Counted from the stretch's first letter, positions 1-6,151 are shown. The stretch is DNA of 12,880 bases from PALSA-505 sp036495485 (GCA_036495485.1 DASXMU010000106.1:1-12880); one strand, 5' to 3'. Notes: generated by a model not told the origin, from the sequence alone. Program-made: numbers and translations.

Positions 1-780
1 GCCCATGATGGCTTCGCCTACGCGGGCGTCGTCGATGTGGCCTTCGCAGTCGATGCAGAAGTAGTACTTGCCCAGTTCGTCGCCGGTGGGGCGGGACTCG
101 ATGCGGGTGAGGTTGATGCCGCGTACGGAGAACTCGGTGAGGATCTCCATGAGGGCGCCGGGGTGGTCGTTGGCCAGGAATGCGGCCAGGGAGGTGCGGT
201 CGGCGCCGCTGGGGACGGGCAGGGGGCCTGGTTTGCTGACCACGACGAACCGGGTGACGGCGGTGGACTTGTCGTGGACGTTCTCGGCCAGGACGGACAG
301 GCCGTAGCCGGTAGCGGCGAAGGCACCGGCCAGGGCGGCGTCCAGGTCACCGGAGGCGACCTGCTGGGCGGCCATGGCGTTGGAGGCGGCGGGGAGCCAT
401 TCGGCGGCCGGAAGGTTGGCGGCCAGCCAGTTGCGGCACTGGGCTTGGGCTTGCGGATGGCCGCCGATGCGGTGGACCTCGCCGAGTGGGGTGCCGGGGC
501 GGGACAGGAGGGCGAAGGCTATTGGCAGCAGGACCTCGGCGCAGATGAAGAGTTCCCCGCCGGTGGCCAGTTCGTCCACGGTGGCGGTGACAGCGCCGTC
601 TACCGAACTCTCGATGGGGACCACGGCGCGGTCTGCCGAGCCCAGGCGGACGGCCTCCAGGGCGGCCTGGATGGTAGGACAGGACACCGGCTCGGCATCG
701 GCAAAGTCCGGGAGGCTGTGCAGGGCGGCTTCGGTGAAGGTGCCTGGCGGTCCTAGGTAGGCGTACCTGTGCTGCTGCAT
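1..780 (-). CDS. pheA: Prephenate dehydratase PheA (3' end cut by window edge)
   Basis: This enzyme decarboxylates and dehydrates prephenate to phenylpyruvate, the committed step of phenylalanine synthesis in the cytoplasm. I translated the minus strand from ATG at 780; the frame is open for 260 codons to base 1 with no stop, so the C-terminus lies outside. The N-terminus YLGPPGTFTEAAL (residues 8-20) is the classic start of this family. The catalytic-domain motif appears as VPIESSVDG (54-62) and the catalytic TRF motif as AVTRFVVV (174-181). A C-terminal ACT domain, which senses phenylalanine, begins near residue 195 and carries the ESRP motif (228-231). The start is well supported by alignment to the family's usual N-terminus, although no good Shine-Dalgarno sequence precedes it. 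The DUF4446 gene ends 74 nt upstream on the same strand. Identity is very secure. One oddity is Ser at residue 58, where the family motif normally has Asn (PIENS). Confidence 0.96.
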   Translation of the reverse strand, partial: MQQHRYAYLGPPGTFTEAALHSLPDFADAEPVSCPTIQAALEAVRLGSADRAVVPIESSVDGAVTATVDELATGGELFICAEVLLPIAFALLSRPGTPLGEVHRIGGHPQAQAQCRNWLAANLPAAEWLPAASNAMAAQQVASGDLDAALAGAFAATGYGLSVLAENVHDKSTAVTRFVVVSKPGPLPVPSGADRTSLAAFLANDHPGALMEILTEFSVRGINLTRIESRPTGDELGKYYFCIDCEGHIDDARVGEAIMG

Positions 781-854
781 CAGATCAGGATGCCAGGCCT
801 GCGTCTTGGGTGCGGCGGCCAGGCCCCTGGCCCACGGGGACGATGCCGAATTGG

Positions 855-1262
855 TTACCTGGTGACTGTGGCCCTGACGGCGTCCTGGCCGAGGCGGGCC
901 GAGCGGACCGCTTGCTCCTCTTCGGGGGAGAGTTCCTGGGTGCCGTGGCCGCCGACGATGATCTTGGCGTAGGTCCTGGTTTCGGAGCGTCCGTTGATCG
1001 AGGTCATGACCATGCCGTCGCCGAGGGCGTTGAGCAGCGCCACGGAGAACGACAGCTGGCCGGCCATCTCCTCCAGCGCGTCGTAGCGGATGATCGCCAT
1101 ATCGCGTACCGCACGCGGGTCCAGCCCCGTGGACCCGACGTTGCTGCGGGCCAGCGCCATGCACTCTTCGGCGGCCTTGGCTGCCCGGCTTCTGGCCGTC
1201 AGGCCCACCGCGATACCCACCGCGCTAACCAGGATGCCAACCCACGCTACTACCACTGTCAC
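855..1262 (-). CDS. DUF4446 family membrane-anchored protein
   Basis: This is a 135-residue protein with one N-terminal hydrophobic segment (about residues 3-22, VVVAWVGILVSAVGIAVGL). A soluble domain follows with the pattern VRDMAIIRYDALEEMAGQLSFSVALL, then GDGMVMTSINGRSETRTYAK, and an acidic LSPEEEQAVR near the end. I recognise this pattern as the DUF4446 family of actinobacteria and firmicutes, whose function is unknown. Three GTG starts are possible: 1271, 1262 and 1256. I chose 1262 because a -10 box (TATAGT, 1275-1270) overlaps the 1271 codon and lies 7 nt before 1262, which fits a leaderless mRNA. The gene starts 28 nt after the GT-C gene's stop and precedes pheA. This adjacency to pheA is, as I recall, common in actinomycetes, but I could not check it. 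The family call is firm; the role is unknown. Confidence 0.87.
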   Translation of the reverse strand: MTVVVAWVGILVSAVGIAVGLTARSRAAKAAEECMALARSNVGSTGLDPRAVRDMAIIRYDALEEMAGQLSFSVALLNALGDGMVMTSINGRSETRTYAKIIVGGHGTQELSPEEEQAVRSARLGQDAVRATVTR

Positions 1263-1269
1263 ACAGCGC

Positions 1270-1275
1270 ACTATA
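1270..1275 (-). promoter_or_regulatory. Candidate -10 box for a leaderless DUF4446 mRNA
   Basis: The minus strand reads TATAGT, then 7 nt, then GTG at 1262. This matches the actinobacterial TANNNT arrangement at which transcription starts on the start codon. The hexamer 17 nt upstream (CAGTGT) is a weak -35. The box lies just past the stop of the preceding GT-C gene, so it would let the DUF4446-pheA pair be transcribed on its own. Confidence 0.45.
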
Positions 1276-1290
1276 GCTGTTACAGAGCGT

Positions 1291-2982
1291 TCACACTGGG
1301 ACTGTCCGATTTGACGTTTGCCCAGATTGCAGCGTGATCACCAGGGCGACGGCAGTGATCAGCAGCAGCGCGGGGGTGATCGCCGTGCGCACCACGGTTT
1401 CCAGCCAGCCGGTCCCGGCCGGCATCGCGACCACTCTGGCCGGCAGGTAGCCGATCGCCAGCGCGCCGGTCTGCGCAGTCACGAACCAGTCGATGCTGGA
1501 CCAGGGCAGCAGCGGCAGCAGCGCCCAGGCAAGGCCGTCGTACCAGGGCAGCAGGTAGGGCCCGGCGGTGAGCCAGGCAAGCGAGAAGGCCAGCGCGGCC
1601 CTGGCGGCCATCCCCACGGCAGCCGGCCCGCCATCCGTCCCGGCTGCCGGAAGCAGCCGGCTGGGTCCGGGCAGGCGGCGCAGCAGCAGCCAGGCCAGGC
1701 CGAGCACGGCGAGCACGGCGAGGATCTTGACGATGCTGTCGGCGGCACTCTCGCCGGTCGCGACCCTGATCGCCGACCGCAGCCAGCGCCACGGCGTGCC
1801 GATCGACACGTAGCTTCCGGCCGAGAAGGCGGCTCGCACCGACGCGGCGCCGCCGATGGCCACGGCCGCCGCCGTCACCGCCGCGAACCCGGCAACCAGG
1901 CCGGACGCGACCCAGGCAACCGGCCCGCGCGGCCAGGCCACGCTCCAGCGGCCAGCGGCACGCACCGGCCCGGTCAGCAAGCAGGTCACCAGCAGGCCAG
2001 CCGCCACCAGGATCATGCTGAGCTTGACCGCGAACCCGAGCCCGGCAAGCGCGCCAGCGGCGAGCGCCAGCGGCACGCACCGCCGGGCGCCGTCCCCGGC
2101 CGCCGCCCGCCGCAGCGCCAGGGCGAAGACGGCCACGGCAGCCACCCCGAACACGATCGCCTGGCTGTCCACGTGCTCGCCCGCGACCAGCACCTGCAGC
2201 AGCAGCGGGTTGCACGTCCACAGCAGCGCGGCCCGCAGCTGGCGGCCACGGTCCCCGGCCGCGAGCCGGTGCAGCAGCAGCCCGGTGCCCGCGAACCCGG
2301 CCAGGTTGAGCAGGGACAGCAGGAAAACGGTCAGCCTGACGGAGGTCCCGCCGAGCAGCGAAGCCAGCGCCTGCCCGCCGGTCGCCAGCACGCCGTACAC
2401 CGACGGGCTCGATTGCCAGGGCGCCTCGACCGCCCGCGCGATGGGATCGCCGAGCCGGGCCAGCACGTTGGGCCCACTCAGGTAGGGGTTATGTCCGCTG
2501 GCCAGCATCCGTCCGTAGGCGGCATAACTCAAATGGTCTGAGCTACCGAAAGGACACAGCAGGGCCAACAGCACGGCCGCCAGGAGTCCGGCGGCGAGGA
2601 AAAGCCGGGGTGCGGCCTGCCAGCCACAGCGCACCGCGCGCATGGTCACAACCAGCCCGAACGTTCCGGCGATGATCGCGAGCCCAGTCAGCGCGAGCAC
2701 CAGGTAGGGCGACGGGTGCGCGGCGAAGGCCCACGGCGGCTGCCCCGGCCGGCCGGGCAACGGCGGCTCCATCACCGACGGCCCGAGCGCCGCGACGGCG
2801 ATCGTGAGCACGACGCTTATCGCGGTCGCTCCTGCCCCGGCCGGCCCCGAGGACAAGACCTGCGATGCGGCTACCCGGCGAGCCCACGCACGGGCAGGGG
2901 TCCCTGGCGGCTGGTGGACATCGGCCAGCTGGCCGCTGGCAGCCTTCCCGGGGTGCGCGGCTGCCAGTTCCCCGCCGCGCAT
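1291..2982 (-). CDS. Polytopic GT-C type membrane glycosyltransferase (GT87/MptB-like)
   Basis: This 563-residue integral membrane protein is strongly hydrophobic from residue 52 onward, with roughly 11-13 membrane spans. It has the layout of GT-C glycosyltransferases, which take a sugar from a polyprenyl-phosphate donor on the outer face of the membrane. Family-like features are the acidic first outer loop (SSDHLSYAAYGRMLASGHNPYL, residues 147-168, split here only by description), APWQSSPSVYG (187-197), a membrane-edge GEHVDSQ (268-274), and GPYLLPWYDGLAW near 474-486. This resembles the actinobacterial MptB/GT87 alpha-mannosyltransferase group, but the sugar and acceptor cannot be told. I chose ATG at 2982 because residues before it have no family character and overlap the GT2 gene antisense-style; GTG at 2991 or 2997 is also possible. 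The first 50 residues are low-complexity and probably cytosolic. It lies 148 nt downstream of a GT2 gene that could make its lipid-linked donor. Confidence 0.85.
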   Translation of the reverse strand: MRGGELAAAHPGKAASGQLADVHQPPGTPARAWARRVAASQVLSSGPAGAGATAISVVLTIAVAALGPSVMEPPLPGRPGQPPWAFAAHPSPYLVLALTGLAIIAGTFGLVVTMRAVRCGWQAAPRLFLAAGLLAAVLLALLCPFGSSDHLSYAAYGRMLASGHNPYLSGPNVLARLGDPIARAVEAPWQSSPSVYGVLATGGQALASLLGGTSVRLTVFLLSLLNLAGFAGTGLLLHRLAAGDRGRQLRAALLWTCNPLLLQVLVAGEHVDSQAIVFGVAAVAVFALALRRAAAGDGARRCVPLALAAGALAGLGFAVKLSMILVAAGLLVTCLLTGPVRAAGRWSVAWPRGPVAWVASGLVAGFAAVTAAAVAIGGAASVRAAFSAGSYVSIGTPWRWLRSAIRVATGESAADSIVKILAVLAVLGLAWLLLRRLPGPSRLLPAAGTDGGPAAVGMAARAALAFSLAWLTAGPYLLPWYDGLAWALLPLLPWSSIDWFVTAQTGALAIGYLPARVVAMPAGTGWLETVVRTAITPALLLITAVALVITLQSGQTSNRTVPV

Positions 2983-2993
2983 ACGCCGCACCC

Positions 2994-3109
2994 GCACACC
3001 CACCGGCGAGCCCACCCAAGGCGCCCGCCACCAGCCAGCGCGCCGGGACGATGCCCCACCAGCCGTCACGGGCACACCCGCTGGCGAAAGAAAGCACACC
3101 CGCTGGCGA
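2994..3109. repeat. Three copies of a 16-bp repeat between the two glycosyltransferase genes
   Basis: The 16-mer gcacacccgctggcga occurs exactly at 3072-3087 and 3094-3109, a 22-bp period or about two helical turns. A third copy with two mismatches lies at 2994-3009, just upstream of the GT-C start at 2982. All three fall in or at the edge of the 148-nt gap between the GT2 stop and the GT-C start. Helically phased repeats ahead of a gene suggest a protein-binding site, but slippage duplication is equally possible. No regulator is identified. Confidence 0.6.
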
Positions 3110-3130
3110 TCCGGTCGGTACTGCGGACGG

Positions 3131-3832
3131 TCATAGGCGGCGGGCCAGCGCCCTGCCCACGTCGGCGAACTGCCTGGCCCGGTGCAACTGGGCGCGCCAG
3201 TCGGTGCCGGTGGCCCGGTGGGCCAGCGGGACCTCGACCTCGGTGACCCGCTTGCCCTTGCGGAGCAGGTCGATGGTAAGCGCGGTCTCCGCGCCGAAGC
3301 CGGGCGCGATCGGCCTGGCAGCCTCGAAGGCGGCCCGGGTGAGGCAGCGCTGGCCGTTGAGCGGCTGGGTGGGGGTCCATCCGGTGGCACGCTTGACCCC
3401 GGCACTGGACAGCTTGACCACGAAACCATGCCCGCCGAGCTTGACGAGGCTGGTGAACACGGCGATCGTCATGTCCGCCCCGCCGTCGCGCACCGGCTCA
3501 GTGAGCGGGCCCGCATGCTTCGCGGTGTCGCCCAGGTCGGCGTCCAGGAAGAGCAGGTGACGGGGGATCTGGCGGCCTTCCCGCTGGTCGAGCAGGTTGA
3601 CCGCTTCGGCTCCGGTCTCCATCGCCCCGCCCTTGCCGCGCGCCCTGGCGTGCCTGACCACGCTGGCACCGGCCCGCTCGGCGATGGCCCGGGTCTGATC
3701 CGTCGATCCGTCGTCGACGACGAGGACGAGATCCACCCCGGGAAGTGTGGCCGCGGCCCGGACGGTCGCGTCGATTCTGTCGGACTCGTTCCGCGCCGGG
3801 ATAATAACGGCAACGTCACCGCTTGGAGACAT
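3131..3832 (-). CDS. GT2 family glycosyltransferase, soluble (polyprenyl-phosphate sugar synthase-like)
   Basis: This 233-residue GT-A fold enzyme transfers a nucleotide-activated sugar. The start VAVIIPARNESDRI (residues 7-20) and VVDDGSTDQT (38-47) form the nucleotide-binding half. The metal-binding DxD motif is LDADL (96-100). Later family features are TQPLNGQRCLTR (155-166), a common feature of DPM1-like and related GT2 enzymes, and GAETALTIDLLRKG (180-193). There is no membrane segment, so it is a cytosolic or peripheral protein like short dolichol-phosphate mannose synthases. Pairing with the downstream GT-C enzyme suggests that it makes the lipid-phosphate sugar donor; a glucosyl-3-phosphoglycerate synthase-like role is the main alternative. 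ATG at 3832 gives a natural N-terminus. It follows the STAS gene by 57 nt and has its own -10-like box 6 nt before the ATG. Confidence 0.88.
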   Translation of the reverse strand: MSPSGDVAVIIPARNESDRIDATVRAAATLPGVDLVLVVDDGSTDQTRAIAERAGASVVRHARARGKGGAMETGAEAVNLLDQREGRQIPRHLLFLDADLGDTAKHAGPLTEPVRDGGADMTIAVFTSLVKLGGHGFVVKLSSAGVKRATGWTPTQPLNGQRCLTRAAFEAARPIAPGFGAETALTIDLLRKGKRVTEVEVPLAHRATGTDWRAQLHRARQFADVGRALARRL

Positions 3833-3838
3833 GGAGCG

Positions 3839-3844
3839 ATCCTA
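3839..3844 (-). promoter_or_regulatory. Candidate -10 box for a leaderless GT2 mRNA
   Basis: The minus strand reads TAGGAT, 6 nt, then ATG at 3832. There is no Shine-Dalgarno sequence before the ATG, so a leaderless transcript is the simplest reading. No convincing -35 hexamer is seen. If real, the glycosyltransferase pair need not depend on read-through from the STAS gene. Confidence 0.4.
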
Positions 3845-3875
3845 GTGCCGACGCGGTATGACACGAGCCGGACTG

Positions 3876-3892
3876 TGGCAGCGAAGCTGCTA
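3876..3892 (-). terminator. Small hairpin overlapping the STAS stop codon
   Basis: The arms gcagc (3878-3882) and gctgc (3886-3890) flank a 3-nt loop and extend by a G-U and an A-T pair on the outside. The hairpin contains part of the stop codon of the STAS gene. There is no U-run after it, so it is at best a weak terminator or an mRNA 3'-end protector. Confidence 0.3.
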
Positions 3893-4228
3893 TTGCCCGG
3901 CGACCGCCGCGGGGTCATCCACCACAGTGAACACCGACTCGAGGCCGGTTACCTGCAGGATCTTCCGCACCGCTGGACGCGGCCCGGCGAGGACGAGTTC
4001 TCCGCCCTTTTCACGTACCCGGCGCAGAGCCGCGAGCAGCACGTTCATTCCAGTGGAATCGCAGAACTCGACTCCAGCCATGTCGACCACGACATGGGGC
4101 TGACCCTCGACCGTTACTGCCGCCGCGAGCTCGCTATGCAGTCGCGGTGCCGTATACAGATCTATTTCTCCTGATACGGCAACGACGGTGCGATCGCCTT
4201 CGGATCGGCTCGAAACCTTAAGCTCCAC
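3890..4228 (-). CDS. STAS-domain anti-sigma-factor antagonist (RsbV/SpoIIAA/BldG-like)
   Basis: This 112-residue protein is a single STAS domain. In this family the unphosphorylated form binds an anti-sigma kinase and frees a sigma factor; the kinase inactivates it by phosphorylating one serine. The sequence shows the strand GDRTVVAVSGEIDLYTAP (11-28), the helix region and HVVVDMAGVEFCDSTGMNVLL (45-65, quoted here as a region), with the phospho-acceptor predicted at Ser58 in DSTG. The length is typical for RsbV-type proteins. The start is GTG at 4228, preceded by an AAGG-containing purine tract about 8-12 nt upstream. The gene is divergent from the proline-rich protein gene at 4365. An RsbW-like kinase is encoded 1.3 kb away (5548-6051), which could be its partner. 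The family call is secure; the target sigma factor is not in the window. Confidence 0.93.
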   Translation of the reverse strand: MELKVSSRSEGDRTVVAVSGEIDLYTAPRLHSELAAAVTVEGQPHVVVDMAGVEFCDSTGMNVLLAALRRVREKGGELVLAGPRPAVRKILQVTGLESVFTVVDDPAAVAGQ

Positions 4229-4271
4229 CTGCGGTACCTTACCTGCACATGAGGTCGGCTACCAGTCCGTC

Positions 4272-4311
4272 ACGGAGCGTACTCGAAGATTTGGCTTCCG
4301 ATACGCTCCGT
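4272..4311. promoter_or_regulatory. 40-bp interrupted palindrome in the STAS/proline-rich divergent region
   Basis: The perfect 10-bp arms acggagcgta (4272-4281) and tacgctccgt (4302-4311) share an axis with inner arms gaag (4285-4288) and cttc (4295-4298). It lies 44 nt before the STAS start and 54 nt before the start at 4365, so it could act on both. It is either a dimeric or tetrameric regulator operator or a leader hairpin. Each outer arm also carries a GCGTAC/GCGTAT hexamer, one mismatch from a sigma-B-type -10, one on each strand, but I see no matching -35. Confidence 0.55.
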
Positions 4312-4326
4312 TGTGCGTCAAGCTGG

Positions 4327-4340
4327 ATGGTGTGCACCAT
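4327..4340. promoter_or_regulatory. 14-bp inverted repeat ahead of the proline-rich protein gene
   Basis: The arms atggtg and caccat flank a central tg. It lies 25-38 nt before the ATG at 4365, in the region expected to contain the transcript start. It could be an operator or a small leader hairpin; nothing identifies the binder. Confidence 0.4.
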
Positions 4341-4364
4341 TTCAGCCTGAGCGGAGCACCTCAA

Positions 4365-5285
4365 ATGAACATTACGGGTGACGGTGACGAGGATCCGGAG
4401 GTTCTGCCGCCGGGGATGCCGTTGTCGGCTCCGGTGGCCGCCGACATGGTGCTGGAACGCGGCCTGAGCGCTCGTTTCCACGAGCATGAGCGTTATCCGC
4501 GCCCGTCCGTGGCGTACCCGCCTGCCCCGCCCGCGACTCGGCAGCCGCTCGCATTTTCATCTGTTGTGTCGCCGCCCGCGGTGCCGGAACGGCCTGTCGC
4601 GCCCGGAGGCTACGTGGTACCCGAACCTCCCGAGCAGCCACCAGTCCCTCAGTCACAGCCACCAGTCCCTCAGTCACAGATAAGCAGCCAGGCCGCCGGG
4701 GCATCGCCACAGCCGGTGGCGCCAGCGCCGACGACGGGCCGCCAGGCACCGTACCCGCCCGCACCCGCTCAGGTGGAGCCGCCCGCTGCCGCCCAGCCGC
4801 AGCCCACTGCCCCGTCCGAGCCGGGTGGGCAGGAGTTCACCCAGACCTCGCCGGGGCACGCCGATTTCCACACCCGAAGCGGATCTGCCGAGGATCCGCC
4901 CGAGGATCCACAGCGCGTCCTGCTCCGCAAGCAACTGGACGCCCTGCGGGTCAGGGCCGGTAACGCGGCATCCTGGCTGGAGAAGAGCGGTCACTACACC
5001 CAGCTGGTGAACCGGGATGGCATCGTGCCCGTCACCACCAGGTTCACCCTCGACGACATCGAGTTTCTCGGGCGGGCCAGGGAAGAGATGCTGAGCTTCG
5101 CCGACCTGGGGTTGCGCCTGCTCGAACTGCACGCACCGCTGGACGCCGGCGGCATCTCCACCGACCCGTCCAGCCCGATCCTGCGATGCCGGAGCTGCAT
5201 GTGGCGGTGGCCCTGCCCCACCTTCCGGATGCTCTCGGACGCCCTGGGACAGATGCCCAACCCGGGCTCCCCGGCTGGCCGCTGA
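4365..5285 (+). CDS. Proline-rich protein with conserved C-terminal CxxCxxxxxC domain, function unknown
   Basis: This 306-residue protein has two parts. Residues about 46-155 are a proline/glutamine/alanine-rich, presumably disordered region that includes a doubled PPVPQSQ. From about 178 there is a folded, charged domain: LRKQLDALRVRAGNAASWLE, then TLDDIEFLGRAREEMLSF, then a tail with RCRSCMWRWPCPTFRML (274-290). Cys275, Cys278 and Cys284 could bind a metal or an Fe-S cluster, although a fourth ligand is not obvious. I do not recognise a named family with certainty; similar tails occur in uncharacterised actinomycete proteins. There is no signal peptide or membrane segment. The start at 4365 has GGAG about 9 nt upstream. 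The frame is open upstream to 4188, but that region overlaps the STAS gene and lacks coding character. It is divergent from the STAS gene and just ahead of a small membrane protein gene. Confidence 0.8.
   Translation: MNITGDGDEDPEVLPPGMPLSAPVAADMVLERGLSARFHEHERYPRPSVAYPPAPPATRQPLAFSSVVSPPAVPERPVAPGGYVVPEPPEQPPVPQSQPPVPQSQISSQAAGASPQPVAPAPTTGRQAPYPPAPAQVEPPAAAQPQPTAPSEPGGQEFTQTSPGHADFHTRSGSAEDPPEDPQRVLLRKQLDALRVRAGNAASWLEKSGHYTQLVNRDGIVPVTTRFTLDDIEFLGRAREEMLSFADLGLRLLELHAPLDAGGISTDPSSPILRCRSCMWRWPCPTFRMLSDALGQMPNPGSPAGR
4637..4678 (+). repeat. Perfect 21-bp tandem duplication inside the proline-rich region
   Basis: The unit at 4637-4657 is repeated exactly at 4658-4678. It encodes two copies of PPVPQSQ and keeps the frame. 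The exact identity at the DNA level points to a recent slippage event, so copy number may vary between strains. Confidence 0.85.
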
Positions 5286-5323
5286 AGGCCGGCTGAGCCT
5301 GAGCTACGGATGAACTGAGAACC

Positions 5324-5348
5324 GGTTAAGCGGCGTAGCAGGCGGTAT
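5324..5348 (+). promoter_or_regulatory. Sigma-B/sigma-F-like promoter for the small membrane protein
   Basis: The sequence reads GGTTAA, 13 nt, CGGTAT. This is one mismatch in each box from the sigma-B consensus GTTTAA-N12-15-GGGTAT known from Bacillus and similar to actinobacterial SigB/SigF promoters. It ends 23 nt before the ATG at 5371. A second candidate for the same gene is TACTCT (5359-5364), 6 nt before the ATG, which would give a leaderless mRNA. Confidence 0.5.
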
Positions 5349-5370
5349 GGACTAGCCGTACTCTGGACTC

Positions 5371-5538
5371 ATGGGACGATTGATCCTCACGCTCGTAGGC
5401 GTCATTGTCGCGGTCATGCTGGTGGTCTGGATTGTCGCCAAGCTCGTGGCGCTCTTCTGGATCGCACTGATCGTGCTGGTCGGTTTCGGTGTCATGAAGC
5501 TGGCATTCTCGGCCGGCCGCAGGTCGCGCCGCGAGTAG
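5371..5538 (+). CDS. Small hydrophobic membrane protein, 55 residues
   Basis: The reading frame from ATG at 5371 to TAG at 5536-5538 encodes 55 residues. Nearly all of residues 4-49 are hydrophobic, with a break at Ala-Lys-Leu (residues 24-26). This gives two short membrane spans or one long one, followed by the basic tail GRRSRRE, which should stay in the cytoplasm. No family is recognised. Support comes from strong hydrophobic periodicity, a sigma-B-like promoter 23 nt upstream, and the tight fit between flanking genes: it ends only 9 nt before the convergent RsbW-like gene's stop. There is no Shine-Dalgarno sequence. Its position suggests a stress-induced membrane protein controlled by the neighbouring partner-switching regulators, which is an inference. 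Confidence 0.72.
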   Translation: MGRLILTLVGVIVAVMLVVWIVAKLVALFWIALIVLVGFGVMKLAFSAGRRSRRE

Positions 5539-5547
5539 AGATAGCAG

Positions 5548-6051
5548 CTAGCGGCTGCGTGCTGCTGGCGACCGGTGAGTTCTGGGCTGGCTGGTGCCGT
5601 TGGGCTTTGGCGTACCGTTCGGGGCGACCGGCAGGGTGGCCCAGACCGTTGTGCCGGGTTCGCAGGTGCGGACGCCCCAGCAGCTGGACAGGTACTCGAC
5701 GATGCTCAGACCCCGGCCGCCGATGGACGTCGGTGACGGCACCTCGGTATGCGGGCGGCCCTGGCCGCCGCCGTCGCTGACCGCTATCTCCAGCATCCCC
5801 CCGGTCAGGGTCCAGGCCACGCGCACCTGAGTACCCGGCAGCGGGTCCGCATGGCGGACCGCATTGCTCATCAGCTCGCTCAGCACCAGGATGGCGTCCG
5901 CCACCAGGCTTTCGGGGACGCCGTGTGCGCGCAGGTCAGCGTCGAGACCGTGGCGGGCGATGCCTACGCTGGAAGGTGCATGCGGGAGCAAAACCCTGCT
6001 CGACGCACTCACCTCCCTGAGTACCCATCCGGTTCCGGGTGAATGATCCAC
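5548..6051 (-). CDS. RsbW-like anti-sigma factor / serine kinase (HATPase_c_2)
   Basis: This 167-residue protein has the GHKL ATPase fold of anti-sigma kinases. The N box is LVLSELMSNAVRHA (55-68, Glu59 and Asn63), the G1 box VSDGGGQGRP (91-100) and the G2 box IGGRGLSIVEYL (110-121). Proteins of this type bind a sigma factor and phosphorylate an RsbV-like STAS protein on serine. The C-terminal 25 residues are a polar, probably disordered tail. GTG at 6051 is taken as the start because it gives a full N-terminal domain and lies 23 nt after a sigma-B-like -10 box. A later GTG at 6012 follows AGGGAG too closely to be preferred. Many actinomycetes have dozens of orphan RsbW-like proteins, so pairing with the STAS gene at 3890-4228 is plausible but unproven. 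No sigma factor gene is in the window. Confidence 0.9.
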   Translation of the reverse strand: MDHSPGTGWVLREVSASSRVLLPHAPSSVGIARHGLDADLRAHGVPESLVADAILVLSELMSNAVRHADPLPGTQVRVAWTLTGGMLEIAVSDGGGQGRPHTEVPSPTSIGGRGLSIVEYLSSCWGVRTCEPGTTVWATLPVAPNGTPKPNGTSQPRTHRSPAARSR

Positions 6052-6073
6052 TCCAACGGGTACGAGCCGGAAA

Positions 6074-6099
6074 ATGCCCCGGAGACGGCGTCAGGAAAC
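6074..6099 (-). promoter_or_regulatory. Sigma-B/sigma-F-like promoter for the RsbW-like gene
   Basis: The minus strand reads GTTTCC, 14 nt, GGGCAT. The -35 keeps the GTTT core and the -10 is one mismatch from GGGTAT. The last -10 base lies 23 nt before the GTG at 6051, the same distance as in the small membrane protein promoter. Autoregulation of an anti-sigma gene by its own sigma factor is common in this system type. Confidence 0.45.
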
Positions 6100-6151
6100 C
6101 GCCACACCCTCCCCGATGGCAACTATTCACTGTGCTTTCTTCAGAAGTTCG

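Noticed and set aside
37..756. Long plus-strand open frame opposite pheA (239 codons)
   Set aside because: It is a GC-rich antisense shadow; the minus strand encodes unmistakable prephenate dehydratase motifs across the same bases.
1318..2541. Plus-strand open frame of 407 codons opposite the GT-C gene
   Set aside because: Its composition (Arg, Gln, Gly, Pro, His-rich with no hydrophobic core) is typical of an antisense shadow; the minus frame has clear membrane spans and family motifs.
2983..3429. N-terminal extension of the GT-C frame by 149 codons
   Set aside because: It would overlap the GT2 gene in another frame and reads as Pro/Ser/Arg-rich shadow sequence.
5264..5299. Hairpin after the proline-rich protein gene (ggcc arms around its stop codon)
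   Set aside because: Only 4-5 consecutive pairs with bulges; not distinguishable from GC-rich background.
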